Source of the DNA: JAQAZP01 sp032127265
GTDB lineage: Bacteria; Acidobacteriota; JAQAZP01
DNA: 64,000 nt
Assembly: GCA_032127265.1 (NCBI GenBank)
Contig: JAQAZP010000103.1
Location: forward strand, 1 to 64,000
Direction: 5' to 3'
Position 1 is the stretch's first letter. Every line of letters begins with the position of its first letter. The notes beneath the pieces were generated by a model that did not search any database, was not told the origin of the DNA, and saw nothing but the letters and a program-made list of their open reading frames with translations. Positions 25,022-33,820 of this stretch are shown one piece after another. A program made the position numbers and the translations under genes.

Positions 25022-25414
25022 ATGCACCGTGAAGCAGAACCTGAATCGAAGCCACTGGACCGGGAGGCCGAGGCCGGGTTCCGTAGCTACACCGACGGCC
25101 TGGGCCTGGAACTGCCGCATGGTCCGACCCTGACACCAACGGTCTGGCCCGCGGACGGGGCCCTGATGGTCCTCGACCAGCGGCGGTTGCCGGAGCAGAT
25201 GGCGGCGCTGGTCTGCCGGCCCGCGGAGCAGGCGGCCTGGGCCATTCGCAGGCTGACGGTGCGCGGCGCCCCGGCCATGGCCCTGGGGGCGGTGGAAATC
25301 TTCCGCACCGCCGGCAGTGACACCGAACGGGGAGTGGCCGTTCCGCCTCTGGACGGTGTTCTCCCCAGCCCCGGCCACCGGCCGGAGACGAACGGAAACG
25401 GCAAGGGAATATGA
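25022..25414 (+). pseudogene. mtnA: Truncated MtnA (methylthioribose-1-phosphate isomerase N-terminal part)
   Basis: The 130-residue frame from the ATG at 25022 (GGAGGGG just upstream) contains the N-terminal signature of MtnA/eIF2B-like isomerases: ALMVLDQRRLPEQM, then CRPAEQAAWAIRRL and TVRGAPAMALGAVEIF. Intact MtnA has about 345 residues; here homology stops after about 100, and the catalytic Cys and Asp of the C-terminal half are missing. A Pro/Gly-rich tail follows and the stop overlaps the tsaD start (ATGA). The ribosome site and frame are preserved, so it may still be translated and aid tsaD expression. It is most simply an internal or 3' deletion of mtnA, but a standalone N-domain protein is possible. 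Confidence 0.6.
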
Positions 25415-26445
25415 TCACCCTCGGCATCGATACCTCCTGCGACGACACCTCGGCGGCCGTATTGCACGGCGAACGCGAGATTCTCTCCAGTATCGTCTCC
25501 TCCCAGGAGGATGTGCACCGCCGCTATGGTGGAGTGGTTCCCGAACTGGCTTCGCGAAGCCACCTGGAGCAGATCATCCCGGTGATCCGGAAAGCACTCG
25601 AGCAGGCGTACATCAAGCTCTCCGACGTCGACCTGGTGGCGGTGACCTGCGGCCCCGGACTGGTGGGCAGCCTGCTGGTCGGCCTGTCCACGGCCAAGGG
25701 CATCTGCTTCACCACCGGAAAACCGCTGGCCGGCGTGAACCACCTGCGCGGTCACATGGAGTCGATCTTTCTCTCGCACCCCAAGCCGAAGCTCCCGGCG
25801 ATCTCTCTGGTGGTCTCCGGCGGCCACACCGAAATCCACCTGGTGAGCGTGGGCCAGACCATGCGCACCCTGGGCCGGGCCAGGGATGACGCGGCCGGGG
25901 AGGCCTTCGACAAGGTGGCCAAGCATCTCGGTCTGGGCTATCCCGGTGGGCCGGTGGTGGAAAAAGCGGCCCGGGGCGGCCGCGAGGACGCCTACCCCTT
26001 CCGGCCGGCCTCGATGAGTGACGGCAGCCTCGATTTCAGCTTCAGCGGCCTCAAGTCGGCGGTGGTCCGCGCGGTGGCCGACGATCCATCGCTGCTCGAC
26101 CCGGCGGCGGAGGAGGCCCGCCGCGACCTGATGGCCAGCTTTCAGTGGGCCGCCATCCGCTCACTGCTCCACACTTCGCTCAAGGCCGCGCTGGAACAAA
26201 AGGCCCGCTCGATCTTTGTCTCCGGCGGGGTCTCGTCCAACACACACCTGCGGGAGCGTTTCTCCGAGGCCTGCAGCGAACGCGGGGTCGAGGTCTACTT
26301 CCCGAACCGCGGCCTGACCACCGACAACGCGGCGATGATCGCGGCCGCCGGGGTCAAGCAGTTCACCCGCAAGGGCCCCCACGATCTGACCCTGGACGCG
26401 GTGAGCAAACTGAAGCTGACTGGAGATGGATGGGAAAACCCATAA
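25411..26445 (+). CDS. tsaD: tRNA N6-adenosine threonylcarbamoyltransferase
   Basis: 344 residues of the Kae1/Qri7/TsaD family. With TsaB and TsaE it transfers the threonylcarbamoyl group from TsaC's product to A37 of ANN-decoding tRNAs. The iron ligands H111 and H115 lie in NHLRGHMES (more often HHLEGH), followed by SLVVSGGHTEIH and the C-terminal FPNRGLTTDNAAMIAAAG. The ATG overlaps the stop of the mtnA remnant. The stop codon TAA falls inside the left arm of palindromic repeat B, 3 bases beyond its edge. Confidence 0.95.
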   Translation: MITLGIDTSCDDTSAAVLHGEREILSSIVSSQEDVHRRYGGVVPELASRSHLEQIIPVIRKALEQAYIKLSDVDLVAVTCGPGLVGSLLVGLSTAKGICFTTGKPLAGVNHLRGHMESIFLSHPKPKLPAISLVVSGGHTEIHLVSVGQTMRTLGRARDDAAGEAFDKVAKHLGLGYPGGPVVEKAARGGREDAYPFRPASMSDGSLDFSFSGLKSAVVRAVADDPSLLDPAAEEARRDLMASFQWAAIRSLLHTSLKAALEQKARSIFVSGGVSSNTHLRERFSEACSERGVEVYFPNRGLTTDNAAMIAAAGVKQFTRKGPHDLTLDAVSKLKLTGDGWENP

Positions 26446-26567
26446 CTTCATCTGGAGCCCTCTGCTCTGTTGCCGGCCTCCTCAAAAAGCGTCACATACC
26501 ACAAAAGCATGCTCCGCTTCTTTCGTCGGCCGGCGCCTTGCTCTCGAACTCCAGACGAAGTTATGAG
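26439..26567. repeat. Palindromic dispersed repeat, copy B
   Basis: About 129 bp with 40-nt arms, CCCATAACTTCATCTGGAG at the left against the complement of CTCCAGACGAAGTTATGAG at the right. The core on the minus strand (CAAGGCGCCGGCCGACGA ... GGCCGGCAAC) is nearly identical to copy A, in opposite orientation. It provides the tsaD stop codon. The 95 bases between it and the next gene hold nothing recognised. Confidence 0.75.
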
Positions 26568-26662
26568 TCCAGTCAAGGCAAATGCCGAAAGAAAATAGAA
26601 ATACGGGGAGGAGAGGGCCGGCAACAAAGCAAAGGGCCTCAGGCGAGGGTAGGGAGCCGCTT

Positions 26663-27856
26663 CTACCGCTTGCCGGCGGCCAGCGCCTGCACTGCGGGGA
26701 TGGCGGCGGCGATGTCCGCCTCGGTGCTCATCGGTCCGAGGCTGAGCCGGACCGTGCCGTCGGGGGAGGTGCCGATGGTCTCGTGGACCAGCGGCGCGCA
26801 CTGCAGACCGGTGCGGCAGGCCACGTCGTAGTCGACGTCGAGAAACATGCCGACCTCCGCCGGGTCTTTATAGCCGGCGATGTTGAACGAAAAGACCGGT
26901 GTGCGGTTCTCCAGGGAATTGCAGCAGTAGAGTGTGATCCCCTCGGTCTCGCGCAGGCACTCCCAGAGGGGGCGGGCAAGATCCATCTCGTGCTGGTGGA
27001 TTTTTTCCACTCCGCCGGCGCGTCCGATGTAATTCACCCCTTCCAGCACCCCGGCCACACCCACCATGTTCGGTGTGCCGTATTCCATGCGGAAGGGATA
27101 CATGTCGAGGTGCCGGCGCACGGCGGAAGCCACCCCGGTGCCGCCGGCGCGGGAGTGTGGGATTTCCACGTCCTGGCCCACACAGAGCCCGCCGATGCCG
27201 GTGGGACCAAGCAGTGACTTGTGCCCGGTAAAAGCGACGATGTCGATGTTCATCGCTTTCATGTCGATGGGAAACATCCCCGCGGTCTGGGCGGCGTCGA
27301 CACAGAAGGGGATGCCGGCCTCGCGGCAGATGGCGCCCACCTCGGCCACCGGCTGAACCGTGCCGATGACGTTTGATCCATGGTTGACCACCACCAGCCT
27401 GGTGTCGGGCCGGATGGCCTTCCGGATGTCCTCGGGATCGATGTACCCGTTGCCGTCAAAGGAGATCAGGGTCGATTCCGCGCCGAAATCGTCTTCGCAG
27501 TGGGCGATGGGCCGCAGCACCGAGTTGTGCTCCAGACGGGTGGAAACCACGTGGCCGCCCTTGCGCAAGATGCCGAAAATCACCAGGTTGAGCGCGTCGG
27601 TGGCATTGTAGCCGAAGACCAGACGATTCGGGTCGTCCCCGTTGAACAGCTCGCACAGCTTCTGGCGGGCGGTGAACAGGACCGTTTCGGCCTCCAAAGC
27701 CAGGTCAAAAGTGGAACGGCCCGGGTTGACACAGGCCCGCGCGCAGAAGTCCATCATGAAACTGAGGACTTCCGGCGGCTTGGGGAACGTCGTTGCCGCA
27801 TTGTCGAGATAATGCAGGTTCTTTCCAGCGTCGATCTGTGTCGTATCCATATCCAT
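26663..27856 (-). CDS. Cysteine desulfurase family class V aminotransferase
   Basis: About 397 residues. PLP-binding Lys in FTGHKSLLGPTG, the His of VNHGSNVIGTVQP, and the persulfide-type Cys in RTGLQCAPLVHE are all present. The sequence resembles the branch of cysteine desulfurases (EF2568-like, TIGR01977) that often travels with selenium or YedF-type sulfur-relay genes, rather than housekeeping IscS. A YedF-like gene does occur in this window (60466), but 33 kb away. The tandem ATG GAT ATG at 27856 is chosen; a GTG at 27880 would add eight residues. It is a single minus-strand gene facing tsaD across repeat B. The exact acceptor of sulfur or selenium is unknown. Confidence 0.8.
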   Translation of the reverse strand: MDMDTTQIDAGKNLHYLDNAATTFPKPPEVLSFMMDFCARACVNPGRSTFDLALEAETVLFTARQKLCELFNGDDPNRLVFGYNATDALNLVIFGILRKGGHVVSTRLEHNSVLRPIAHCEDDFGAESTLISFDGNGYIDPEDIRKAIRPDTRLVVVNHGSNVIGTVQPVAEVGAICREAGIPFCVDAAQTAGMFPIDMKAMNIDIVAFTGHKSLLGPTGIGGLCVGQDVEIPHSRAGGTGVASAVRRHLDMYPFRMEYGTPNMVGVAGVLEGVNYIGRAGGVEKIHQHEMDLARPLWECLRETEGITLYCCNSLENRTPVFSFNIAGYKDPAEVGMFLDVDYDVACRTGLQCAPLVHETIGTSPDGTVRLSLGPMSTEADIAAAIPAVQALAAGKR

Positions 27857-28020
27857 GGCGGCAAAAGATATCTGATTCACCCGCCGGTGTCAACGCCATA
27901 AACTATTTTCTTTGCTTCAGTAACCGACCGAATTTGCCGAATATTCAGAGTGTGCGGATTTTCTGCCTGCCGATATCCTGACAGTGAAAACGCCCATCCG
28001 CACCACGAGGAGGACGACCA

Positions 28021-28383
28021 ATGAGGACCTGTACTGGTGACGAGGGGAAGAGCACCCTGGGAAACATTGTTTTTCTGCTGATTGTGCTGGCGCTGATCTA
28101 TTTCGGGGTCAAGTTCATCCCGGTGCGGGTCAAGGCATTCTCCTTTCAGGACGCGATGAGCGAGGAGGCCAGTTTCGCCGCTCACCGCAACGACAAGGTG
28201 ATCAAGGATAACCTGATCCGCTTCGCCAAGGAGAAGGGCCTGCCCATCATCGGGGAACAGATCGAGGTCAAACGCGAGCCGGGTCAGATAACCGTGGAAA
28301 CCGACTACACCGTGGTGGTGGACACGATCTTCTTTACCTATGACTGGCAGTTCAAGGAAAAAATCGTTCGGGACATTTACTAG
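28021..28383 (+). CDS. Small single-pass membrane protein, unknown function
   Basis: 120 residues: a short charged N-terminus, one hydrophobic helix (about 14-30, NIVFLLIVLALIYFGVKF), then a soluble alpha/beta domain of about 90 residues with alternating hydrophobic strands (ITVETDYTVVVDTIFFTYDW). GAGGAGGA lies 5 bases before the ATG. It lies upstream of two phosphodiesterase/sulfatase-like lipoprotein genes on the same strand, with a 96-base gap. I recognise no named family with confidence. Confidence 0.65.
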   Translation: MRTCTGDEGKSTLGNIVFLLIVLALIYFGVKFIPVRVKAFSFQDAMSEEASFAAHRNDKVIKDNLIRFAKEKGLPIIGEQIEVKREPGQITVETDYTVVVDTIFFTYDWQFKEKIVRDIY

Positions 28384-28479
28384 TCTCCAATTTCAGCACC
28401 ACATTGACATCTCCGGAAGTCCCTTGCTACCGTTACGCGGCAGCGGTTTAAATACGCCGCGCAGGGGGGGGGCTGGAGT

Positions 28480-29943
28480 ATGTCGCACATCGCTGAACAG
28501 CGGCCGGCGGTGGCCGGTGGTCTCTCCGGCAACAGGATTCTTACTGTACTGATCCTGATCCTGGCCGTGTTACTGATTGGCACGGAAGGGTGCGGCCGTG
28601 GCGGCAAAACCGGGGATGAGACTGTTCCCGCAGCGGTCCAGACCGCCGCCGGCATCCACCAGGTGGCCAACCGCCCGAAACTGGTGCAGCGCCTCTTCAT
28701 CTTCGGCATCGACGGCGCCACCTGGCGTTTTATGGATCCGCTGATCAAGGCCGGCAAACTGCCCACCATCGCCCGGCTGGCCGGGAACGGCGTGCGGGCC
28801 AATCTGCAGACTCTCGAGCCCACGGTCTCCCCCGCCATCTGGACCACCATCGCCACCGGGGTGCTCCCGCAGACCCATGGAATCCTCGGCTTCGACGGGG
28901 TGCCCGGGGTGAGCATGACCACGCTGCCCAACTCGAAAATGCGGCGGGTCAAGGCCTACTGGAACATCCTCGGCGATTTTGACCGCACCAGCGCCACCGT
29001 GGGCTGGTGGGCCAGCTGGCCGGCGGACCAGGTTGGCGAGGGAAGCTGCATGGTGAGCGACCGGGTGCCCTACACCCGAATGGAGGCGGCGATCAAGCGC
29101 GACTCCCTCGGCCCGGAGGACGTCTACCCCGTCGGGCTGCTGGACCGGGTGAGGGCCCAGGTGGAACGGCCGGAGATGATCGACCCCGCGGCGGTGGAAC
29201 GCTTCCTCCACTTCGACGCGGAAGAAATGGACCAATACCTGCTCAAGGCAGAATACCGGATGGGCAGCTTCTTGCCGGAGTTCAAGTATGTCTACCAGTC
29301 GGACCGGTCGACACTGAAGATATCACGGGAAATCCTCGCCGACGGGCCGTTTGACGTGGCCGCCGCCTACTTCACCGGGGTGGACACGGTGAGCCACCTC
29401 TACTGGCACTTCACCTACCCCAACGAGTTTCCCCGGCAGCGGATCGACCCGCAGGAGATCGAGCGCTACGGCCGGGTGATCCCGCGCTACTACGAGCTGA
29501 TGGATGAATACCTGGCCTCGCTGCTCGAGGTGCTCGGCCCCGACACCACCGTGGTCATCCTCAGCGACCACGGGTTCGGCGGCACCGGCAACCTCCCCTG
29601 GTCCGGCGGCCATGGCCGAATCACCCCCGGCGCCCCCATCGCACCAGCCGGCGTGCTGATCCTCTCCGGCCCGGGAATCCGCGACGACGGACACTTCCTC
29701 AGCCAGGCCCACGTGCTCGACGTGGCCCCGACCATTCTGCACCTGATGGGGATTCCCGCGGCCGCCGATATGCCGGGCCGCGTACTGACCCAGGCGATGG
29801 CACCCGGCAGCCCGGCGGAGCTGCCCCGCATCGCCAGCCACGAGCGGATCGGCACCCCCTGGAATCCGGGCGCGATCCCGGTGGACCCGGCGGGTGATGC
29901 CGAACGCGTGGAGCGCCTCAAGCGCCTCGGCTACATCCAGTAG
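28480..29943 (+). CDS. Type I phosphodiesterase/nucleotide pyrophosphatase-like protein, probable lipoprotein
   Basis: 487 residues. An N-terminal hydrophobic segment ends at TEGC38, a weak lipobox, so the protein is exported and probably lipid-anchored. The catalytic domain starts FIFGIDGATW (metal ligand D78), has the Thr nucleophile in SPAIWTTIATG (T123 by alignment to nucleotide pyrophosphatases), then VILSDHGFGG and a terminal His cluster (SGGHGR). It should hydrolyse a phosphodiester or pyrophosphate bond in the periplasm; the substrate is unknown. The next gene, 53 bases on, is a related lipoprotein, and both proteins end with the same L-G-Y-I-Q/E tail, a common ending in this superfamily. 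Confidence 0.75.
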   Translation: MSHIAEQRPAVAGGLSGNRILTVLILILAVLLIGTEGCGRGGKTGDETVPAAVQTAAGIHQVANRPKLVQRLFIFGIDGATWRFMDPLIKAGKLPTIARLAGNGVRANLQTLEPTVSPAIWTTIATGVLPQTHGILGFDGVPGVSMTTLPNSKMRRVKAYWNILGDFDRTSATVGWWASWPADQVGEGSCMVSDRVPYTRMEAAIKRDSLGPEDVYPVGLLDRVRAQVERPEMIDPAAVERFLHFDAEEMDQYLLKAEYRMGSFLPEFKYVYQSDRSTLKISREILADGPFDVAAAYFTGVDTVSHLYWHFTYPNEFPRQRIDPQEIERYGRVIPRYYELMDEYLASLLEVLGPDTTVVILSDHGFGGTGNLPWSGGHGRITPGAPIAPAGVLILSGPGIRDDGHFLSQAHVLDVAPTILHLMGIPAAADMPGRVLTQAMAPGSPAELPRIASHERIGTPWNPGAIPVDPAGDAERVERLKRLGYIQ

Positions 29944-29996
29944 GGTAATTGGCTAGGGCATCTGCCTCGTTTTGACACCCGGAGGCGTTCACGATT

Positions 29997-31430
29997 ATGG
30001 TATCCCATGCCGCGCCGCGGCACCACCCAGAGAGCCGGATTGCGAAACCGAGGATCATCGTCCGTGCCCTGGCCTGCCTGGCGCTGCTGGCCCTGCTGGC
30101 TCTGCAGGCCGGCAGCGGTTGCGGCCGGCCTGCAGAGCCAGTCAACGTGGTCTGGATCACCCTCGACGCCCTGCGCGCCGACCACCTCGGCTGCTACGGC
30201 TACCCGCGCCCCACCAGCCCCTTTCTCGACAGCCTGGCCGGGCAGGGCGTGAGGTTCGACGCGGCCTTTTCCCAGGCCCCGGCCACCAAAGCCTCGGTGG
30301 CCTCCATGTTCACCTCACTGCACCCCTCGATCCACCAGGCCGTGGCCCACGGCAGCACCGGGCGGGAAGGCGACGTGCTTCCGGCACGGGCCACCACCCT
30401 CGCCGAGCGGTTCGCCGAAACCGGGATGCTCACCGCCGGGTTCGTGGCCAACCCGCACCTGCAGGAGGTGTTCGGCTTTCACCAGGGATTCGACGTCTAC
30501 CGCTACCTCTCCCGCGGGCCGGTGGCCAAGGCCGACACAGTTATCGGCGACGTTCTCGGCTGGCTCGGCGCCGAACCGCAGGTCCACACGCGGCCTTTCT
30601 TTCTCTACATCCACCTGATGGACACCCACTTCCCTTACGAGCCGCCCCAGCCCCACCGGGGGATGTTCGTGCCCCCGGCCCTTGAAAACGGCCATGCCGT
30701 CTATACCAACGGGATCCCCGACACCCCGCCCAGTCCACGGGATATGGAATTCATCCAGGGACTCTATGACGGGGCCCTTCATTTTGCCGACCAGCACATC
30801 GAAACCCTGGTCCGCGAGATGGGGCGGATGGGTCTGCTGGAGAATACCCTGCTGGTGGTGACCGCCGACCATGGTGACGAGTTCCTCGACCACGGCGGCC
30901 TGGGCCACGGCTCCTCGCTCTACAACGAGTTGATCCGCGTCCCGCTGATCATGGTGCACCCCACCCGGCTACCCGCCGGCCGGGTGATCCGCACACCGGT
31001 GGCCCTGGTGGATCTCGGCCCCACCATTCTCGCCTGGTGCGGTATCAACTGGGACCCCGCACTGGTCACCGGCATCGACCGTTCGGCCCTGCTGAGCGGA
31101 GGCGACCTGACCGACCGGGCCGAAGCCGCCCCACCGCTGATCAGCGAACGCTCCCGGTTCCAGGTAGCGCTGATCGCCGATGGCCACAAATACGTTTTTC
31201 GCCGCAAACCGGGCAACGGCGAAAAACTGTTCGATCTGCACAGCGACAGCCTCGAAGCGAACAACCTGATGTGGTCGGACAAGGCACTGCGGGACCGGAT
31301 GACGGCGGAAGCCGCCGCCAGCTGGGCGGAGATCAACGCCCTCAACGAGAAGCTGGGCCTCGAGCAGTCTAGTGCGCCGATGACCGACGGGACCCGCGAT
31401 CAGTTGAGGCAGCTGGGATACATCGAATAG
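29997..31430 (+). CDS. Sulfatase-like alkaline-phosphatase-superfamily lipoprotein with Thr nucleophile
   Basis: 477 residues. The hydrophobic leader ends at GSGC42, a probable lipobox. The domain opens VVWITLDALRADHLGCYGYP (ligand D57), with T97-K-A-S-V-A-S-M-F-T at the site of the sulfatase C/S-x-P-S-R motif and VTADHGDEFLDHGG later. Thr cannot become formylglycine; the motif resembles EptA/MCR phosphoethanolamine transferases. It is therefore doubtful that this is a true sulfatase. GGAGG lies 11 bases before the ATG. It appears co-transcribed with the preceding phosphodiesterase-like gene and belongs to the same superfamily as the membrane enzyme at 8064. Confidence 0.7.
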   Translation: MVSHAAPRHHPESRIAKPRIIVRALACLALLALLALQAGSGCGRPAEPVNVVWITLDALRADHLGCYGYPRPTSPFLDSLAGQGVRFDAAFSQAPATKASVASMFTSLHPSIHQAVAHGSTGREGDVLPARATTLAERFAETGMLTAGFVANPHLQEVFGFHQGFDVYRYLSRGPVAKADTVIGDVLGWLGAEPQVHTRPFFLYIHLMDTHFPYEPPQPHRGMFVPPALENGHAVYTNGIPDTPPSPRDMEFIQGLYDGALHFADQHIETLVREMGRMGLLENTLLVVTADHGDEFLDHGGLGHGSSLYNELIRVPLIMVHPTRLPAGRVIRTPVALVDLGPTILAWCGINWDPALVTGIDRSALLSGGDLTDRAEAAPPLISERSRFQVALIADGHKYVFRRKPGNGEKLFDLHSDSLEANNLMWSDKALRDRMTAEAAASWAEINALNEKLGLEQSSAPMTDGTRDQLRQLGYIE

Positions 31431-31611
31431 AATAGCGGTGGTGAGATGAGCATCGCGTCCCTGCACGTGCCCGGTTGAAATGGGGCGCGGCGGAGGATGG
31501 CAGCCTGGAGGTTGGATCGGAACTCCGCACGCACAGTGGCGGGTGATCCGCTGCACGCCGGAACACTGACCGGATCGTGACCCCCTCCACAACCTGGTGT
31601 CAGGAAGAGCA

Positions 31612-32118
31612 ATGAGGCTTTCACAGATCATTCGCGGGGGATTTGTCTGCTTCGAGATGTCCACTCGGGACGAACCGCCCGAGGACCCGGACTACGACCG
31701 GGACAAGTATGTCCGCTCGGTGAAACGCAATGCGATAACCGAGATCTGCGGCCTGTTCGACGGCGGCGGCCAGGTGCTCAACCAGACCAAGCTGTTCAAG
31801 GACCTCTGGAACCGGGAGAAGCGGGCCACCACCGCCATGGGCTCGGGCATCGCCATCCCCCACGTCCGCACCATGCAGGCCCGGAGCCTGGTGCTGGGAT
31901 TTTCCCGCTCCGGCAGCGGCATGCCCTTCGACGCGCCCGACGGCCAGCCGGTGCATCTCTTCTTCTCCATCATCGGCCCGCGCCACGAGGAAGCGGCCTA
32001 CCTCAAGATCTACCGCGAAATCGCCCTGATCTTCCGCTATCCCGCCGCCCACCAGATGCTGATGGAAGCGTCGAGCGAGTGGGAGGTGCTGCGGGTGCTC
32101 GACGGCCACGTGGACTGA
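31612..32118 (+). CDS. PTS EIIA-type (PtsN-like) regulatory protein
   Basis: 168 residues. The PTS EIIA type 2 fold is recognised from SGIAIPHVRT, with the phosphorylatable His at H84, followed by GFSRSGSGMPFDAPDGQPV and a helical C-terminus. Such proteins take phosphate from HPr/NPr and regulate rather than transport when no EIIB/EIIC is nearby, as here. AGGAAGAG precedes the chosen ATG at 31612. An N-terminal extension of about 30 residues before the EIIA fold is acidic. The gap of 177 bases to the aldolase suggests a separate promoter for the latter. Confidence 0.75.
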   Translation: MRLSQIIRGGFVCFEMSTRDEPPEDPDYDRDKYVRSVKRNAITEICGLFDGGGQVLNQTKLFKDLWNREKRATTAMGSGIAIPHVRTMQARSLVLGFSRSGSGMPFDAPDGQPVHLFFSIIGPRHEEAAYLKIYREIALIFRYPAAHQMLMEASSEWEVLRVLDGHVD

Positions 32119-32295
32119 AACCGGCCCTCACGGCGACAATTGCCGATTCCCCATTTGATCCGGCGGAAGAATGAATTAATATGGAGATCCTGCGGACGGG
32201 CCGGGATGGCACCCGGCACGCCCGGCTGATCTGATGTCAAAACAGCGGCCGGCAGCCCGTCGAGAGCCCGGTCAGGAACAAAAGGAGAGAGTCCC

Positions 32296-33378
32296 GTGTC
32301 GAAGCTCAAAGACCAGATCGCCCCCGGCGTGGTCACCGGGAAGGATGTGCAGCAGATATTTTCAGTGGCCAAGGCGAACAAATTTGCGCTTCCAGCGGTT
32401 AACGTCGTCGGCACCAACTCGGTGAATGCCGTGCTGGAAACCGCCGCGGCGGTGGACTCGCCGGTGATGGTCCAGTTCTCCCACTCCGGCGCGGCCTTCT
32501 TCGCCGGCAAGGGAATGCCCGGTGAGGGGCACGCCGTGGCCGTGGCCGGAGCCATCTCCGGCGCCATCCATGTCCACCAGGTCTCCTCGGCTTACGGCAT
32601 CCCGGTGATCGTGCACACCGACCACGCCGCGCGGAAGCTGCTGCCCTGGATCGACGCCCTGCTGGCCGCCGGTGAGGATTTCCACAAGGCCCACGGCATC
32701 CCCCTCTACAGCTCGCACATGATCGACCTCTCCAACGAACCGATCAAGGAGAACATCGAGACCTGCAAGCCGTATCTCGAGCGGATGAGCAAGCTGGGAA
32801 TGACCCTGGAGATCGAACTGGGCGTCACCGGCGGTGAGGAGGACGGGGTGGACAACACCGACGTGGACAGCGCCCGCCTCTACACCCAGCCCGAGGAAGT
32901 GGCTTACGCCTACGAGCAGTTGAGCGCAATCAGCGACGCCTTCACCGTGGCCGCCGCCTTCGGCAATGTCCACGGGGTCTACAAGCCGGGCAACGTCCAG
33001 CTGCGGCCGGTGATCCTGCACAACACCCAGAAGTTCATCCAGGAGAAGTTCGGCACCGGCGAACTGCCGGTGAACTTCGTCTTCCACGGCGGCTCGGGTT
33101 CGAGCACCGAGGAGATCCGCGAGGCGATCTCCTACGGTGCAATCAAGATGAACCTCGACACCGACATGCAGTGGGCCTTCTGGGAGGGGGTGCACAACTA
33201 CTACCGCGAGAAGAAGGACTACCTCCAGGGCCAGATCGGCAACCCCGAAGGGGAGGACAAGCCGAACAAGAAGCACTACGACCCGCGCGCCTGGCTCAGA
33301 CAGGGCGAACTCTCCTTCATTGACCGGCTGACCAGGGCCTTCGAGGACCTCAACTGCATCGGCGCCATGGCGCTCTGA
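32296..33378 (+). CDS. fba: Class II fructose-bisphosphate aldolase
   Basis: 360 residues, the length of the class IIA (E. coli FbaA-type) enzyme. Zinc-site motifs are visible: VHTDHAARKL, ELGVTGGEEDGVDN, AAFGNVHGVYKPG and FVFHGGSGSS. It interconverts fructose-1,6-bisphosphate with dihydroxyacetone phosphate and glyceraldehyde-3-phosphate in glycolysis/gluconeogenesis, and so works in the same pathway as PckA. The GTG start is supported by AAGGAGAG a few bases upstream. It ends at a strong hairpin. Confidence 0.96.
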   Translation: MSKLKDQIAPGVVTGKDVQQIFSVAKANKFALPAVNVVGTNSVNAVLETAAAVDSPVMVQFSHSGAAFFAGKGMPGEGHAVAVAGAISGAIHVHQVSSAYGIPVIVHTDHAARKLLPWIDALLAAGEDFHKAHGIPLYSSHMIDLSNEPIKENIETCKPYLERMSKLGMTLEIELGVTGGEEDGVDNTDVDSARLYTQPEEVAYAYEQLSAISDAFTVAAAFGNVHGVYKPGNVQLRPVILHNTQKFIQEKFGTGELPVNFVFHGGSGSSTEEIREAISYGAIKMNLDTDMQWAFWEGVHNYYREKKDYLQGQIGNPEGEDKPNKKHYDPRAWLRQGELSFIDRLTRAFEDLNCIGAMAL

Positions 33379-33395
33379 CCGGCATTCGACCCTGC

Positions 33396-33428
33396 GGGGC
33401 CGGCACCTTTTGGTGCCGGCCCCGTTCC
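33396..33428 (+). terminator. Strong hairpin after fba
   Basis: A perfect 12-bp stem, GGGGCCGGCACC with its complement, closed by TTTT (33396-33423). Only GTTCCC follows, so it lacks a proper U-tract; it may stop polymerase weakly or protect the fba mRNA end. Confidence 0.6.
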
Positions 33429-33447
33429 CATCGCCCCAAAAAAACGC

Positions 33448-33475
33448 TTGCTATTCTTCACATTCCTGCTAGGAT
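33448..33475 (+). promoter_or_regulatory. Sigma-70-type promoter of the 65-residue protein
   Basis: TTGCTA (33448-33453), 16 bases, TAGGAT (33470-33475), in a local AT-rich stretch. The predicted leader before the ATG at 33623 is about 140 nt long. Confidence 0.5.
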
Positions 33476-33542
33476 TATTTTTAATAAGAAGATAAACCCC
33501 CATGATTCGTTAAAAGTTGTGCATTTCCCCCAGGCTGCGGAC

Positions 33543-33589
33543 CGGTTTGCAAACCGATTCGCACCATGCCGGCGGAACCGGTGCGAATC
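33543..33589 (+). promoter_or_regulatory. Tandem palindromes in the leader of the 65-residue protein
   Basis: A perfect 14-bp palindrome CGGTTTGCAAACCG (33543-33556) abuts a hairpin with 10-bp perfect arms GATTCGCACC/GGTGCGAATC (33556-33565 and 33580-33589). They sit between the promoter and the ribosome site, so they may be an operator or an RNA regulatory structure. Confidence 0.5.
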
Positions 33590-33622
33590 GTCCCGGCCCA
33601 TCGGCGACAACAGGAGGCAGCC

Positions 33623-33820
33623 ATGGCCTACGCGCACACCAACTCCAAGGGCGTCACTTACATCCTTCATTCCAAGGCAGTGCAACTTAAGGGCGGCAAG
33701 GTGCAGACCATCTACTTCTTTGCCAAGGAGGAGAAGGCGGAGGGGGCCCTGCCCTCGGTCCCGGCAGGATATATGGTCTCGGAGACCAAGAACGGTCTGC
33801 CGGTGCTCAAGCGCGCCTGA
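33623..33820 (+). CDS. Conserved small protein of unknown function (65 residues)
   Basis: 65 residues starting MAYAHTNSKGVTYILHSK, with a beta-rich pattern (GGKVQTIYFFAKEE, VPAGYMVSETKNGLPVLK). It resembles a family of about 60-70-residue proteins present in many bacteria with the theme 'TNSKGVTYYL ... GGK-QTIYYF ... GY-V-E---GLP-LKK'; this is from memory and unnamed. The start is fixed by AGGAGG before the ATG; an upstream in-frame ATG lies in the hairpin and is unlikely. It has its own promoter and structured leader, unusual for so short a gene. Confidence 0.7.
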   Translation: MAYAHTNSKGVTYILHSKAVQLKGGKVQTIYFFAKEEKAEGALPSVPAGYMVSETKNGLPVLKRA

